Shown in pieces: positions 14,433-15,277 of a DNA stretch of 15,277 nucleotides. The number at the start of each line of letters is the position of its first letter. The first letter of the stretch is position 1. The translations under genes and the position numbers were made by a program. Source of the stretch: Hyphomicrobiaceae bacterium (GTDB taxonomy: Bacteria > Pseudomonadota > Alphaproteobacteria > Rhizobiales > Hyphomicrobiaceae); assembly GCA_020442225.1 (NCBI GenBank), contig JAGRKR010000117.1, positions 1 through 15,277 on the forward strand. The letters are read 5' to 3'. Below the pieces are notes generated by a model that ran no database searches, was not told the origin of the DNA, and saw nothing but the letters and a program-made list of their open reading frames with translations.

Positions 14433-14936
14433 TGTGTTGCCTTGCCCCTCTCTGCGTCCGTTCTCTGGCCTGCCGATGCTCCGGCAGCTGCCCTGGTTCG
14501 CCCCTGATGCGGTGCTGGCGTTGAAACCGGGCCAACTCCGCCGTGTGAGCCTGACGCCAGGGTTGACTGCTTCCGCCCCATGACGCAACGACGACAAGTA
14601 GTTTTTGCGGACTTTCCGGATCATCTGTTGTTGCACTGCAACGCATTGAAAAGAATGATGTTTTTTGGAGCAGAATGTGCCTGTTTTTTATGCACGGAGA
14701 TGCCGAATACTTCGTCAACGCCGCTGTTTTATGGGCAGCTTACGGAGCGCGGCGGTCTTGGCGTTGATTCTCCCGGGGGAAGTCGCTAGCGCTACAGGGT
14801 GAGCAGCGTGGCCCGACTCGGGGGATGGGCCGCCCGATCGTGGCCCATCCCGGCCGCAACAGCCCGGGCGGGGTGGCGGCCAGACCGGTGGCGCTCAGCA
14901 CGCTCCGACAGCCGCGATATCCTGCAAGGCAACGTC
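14433..14936. other. 504-base gap: AT-rich divergent leader of porin and SDR genes
   Basis: No gene is seen. The stretch 14590-14735 is clearly richer in A/T than the rest of the window, with T-runs at 14602, 14661 and 14693, and probably contains the porin promoter. A 13-base palindrome lies at 14630-14642. The right side (14760-14930) returns to high GC and has a near-palindrome around 14768-14781 (TTC-T-CCCGGG-G-GAA). I could not fix a -35/-10 pair for either gene. Confidence 0.45.
14630..14642. promoter_or_regulatory. Perfect palindrome in the porin leader, candidate operator
   Basis: GTTGCA-C-TGCAAC is a perfect odd-centred inverted repeat about 200 bases upstream of the porin ATG. Half-sites of the TGCAA type are common for LacI- and GntR-like regulators. 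No regulator gene is next to it. Confidence 0.35.
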
Positions 14937-15277
14937 ATGGAAGCAGAACGAACCGCACTCGTGACCGGAGCCAGTCGCCGCATCGGCCGGGCCATCGCCC
15001 TTGATCTGGCGCGCACCGGCTGGGCTGTGGGGGTCCACTACAATCGCTCGGCCGCGGACGCCCGCACGCTGGTCGATGAGGTCACCGGCGCTGGCGGCCG
15101 CGCCGTCGCCCTGGCAGCCGACCTCGACGATCCCGGCGCGCTGGACGGCCTCGTCAGCGCCTGCGCCGAGCACCTCGGCCCGGTGAGTTGCCTCATCAAC
15201 AACGCATCGCTGTTCGAACACGACACGATCCACGACCTGACGGCCGAGAGTTGGCGCCGTCATATGTCCGTCAACCT
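14937..15277 (+). CDS. Short-chain dehydrogenase/reductase, N-terminal part (pteridine-reductase-like)
   Basis: The first 113 residues of an SDR enzyme are visible; the gene runs off the right edge. The nucleotide-binding motif is TGASRRIG at 10-17 and the structural motif NNAS at 88-91. The RR in TGASRRIG, the HYNRS at 34-38 (a basic patch that fits NADPH) and NNASLFE resemble pteridine reductase/FolM-type enzymes, which reduce dihydropterins; the reaction is not proven because the catalytic Tyr/Lys region is beyond the window. The ATG at 14937 is preceded by AAGG 7 bases upstream. It is divergent from the porin gene. Confidence 0.88.
   Translation, partial: MEAERTALVTGASRRIGRAIALDLARTGWAVGVHYNRSAADARTLVDEVTGAGGRAVALAADLDDPGALDGLVSACAEHLGPVSCLINNASLFEHDTIHDLTAESWRRHMSVN

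Noticed and set aside
14433..14636. Extended start of the porin
   Set aside because: It would put a charged 68-residue segment before a clean signal peptide; the ATG at 14432 has its own ribosome site.
14680..14700. Sigma-54-like element (GGCAC...TGC) on the minus strand upstream of the porin
   Set aside because: The GG-to-GC distance is 8 instead of 10 bases, so it does not fit the -24/-12 rule.
1..15277. Mobile elements, CRISPR arrays, tRNA or rRNA genes, prophage
   Set aside because: No transposase, integrase, direct-repeat array, tRNA cloverleaf or phage gene could be found on reading both strands.

Overview
The window is GC-rich, densely packed bacterial chromosome. Gene content and codon use suggest an alphaproteobacterium, most likely in the Hyphomicrobiales; this is an inference, as no rRNA or other decisive marker is present. 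There are no insertion sequences, CRISPR arrays, tRNAs or phage genes.

Left part (1-5478). A gatB start on the minus strand is followed by a large membrane protein fused to a spermidine-synthase-like domain. Next comes a divergent pair: a LuxR-type quorum-sensing regulator (minus) and a metallo-beta-lactamase-fold hydrolase of the AHL-lactonase type (plus). A TauE/SafE anion exporter with a TTG start lies just behind the lactonase. No luxI synthase is visible, so the pair looks like an eavesdropping and quenching module: a LuxR solo that keeps all nine signature residues beside an enzyme that could destroy the signal.

Middle part (5488-7543). An AMP-forming acyl-CoA synthetase and a small ABM-fold monooxygenase are both on the minus strand, with a strongly folded element between them.

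Sulfur part (7657-12023). This is a reduced sox cluster: soxR (an ArsR-family thiol sensor like SqrR/BigR, with its two cysteines 66 residues apart), a monoheme cytochrome c, the flavoprotein of flavocytochrome c sulfide dehydrogenase (soxF/fccB), a SoxS-like periplasmic thioredoxin, and soxY and soxZ. SoxXA, SoxB and SoxCD are absent from the window. Sulfide would be oxidised in the periplasm by the flavoprotein with electrons passing to the cytochrome. SoxYZ would carry sulfane sulfur on the C-terminal GGCGG arm, SoxS would keep the SoxY cysteine active, and SoxR would derepress the genes when (per)sulfide accumulates. Two AT-rich inverted repeats sit on putative promoters in front of soxR and soxS and are good operator candidates. 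A textbook terminator closes soxYZ.

Right part (12243-15277). A two-domain CDGSH iron-sulfur protein, an unrecognised membrane-anchored protein, a TorF-type putative porin behind an AT-rich leader, and the start of a short-chain dehydrogenase of the pteridine-reductase-like type that runs off the window.
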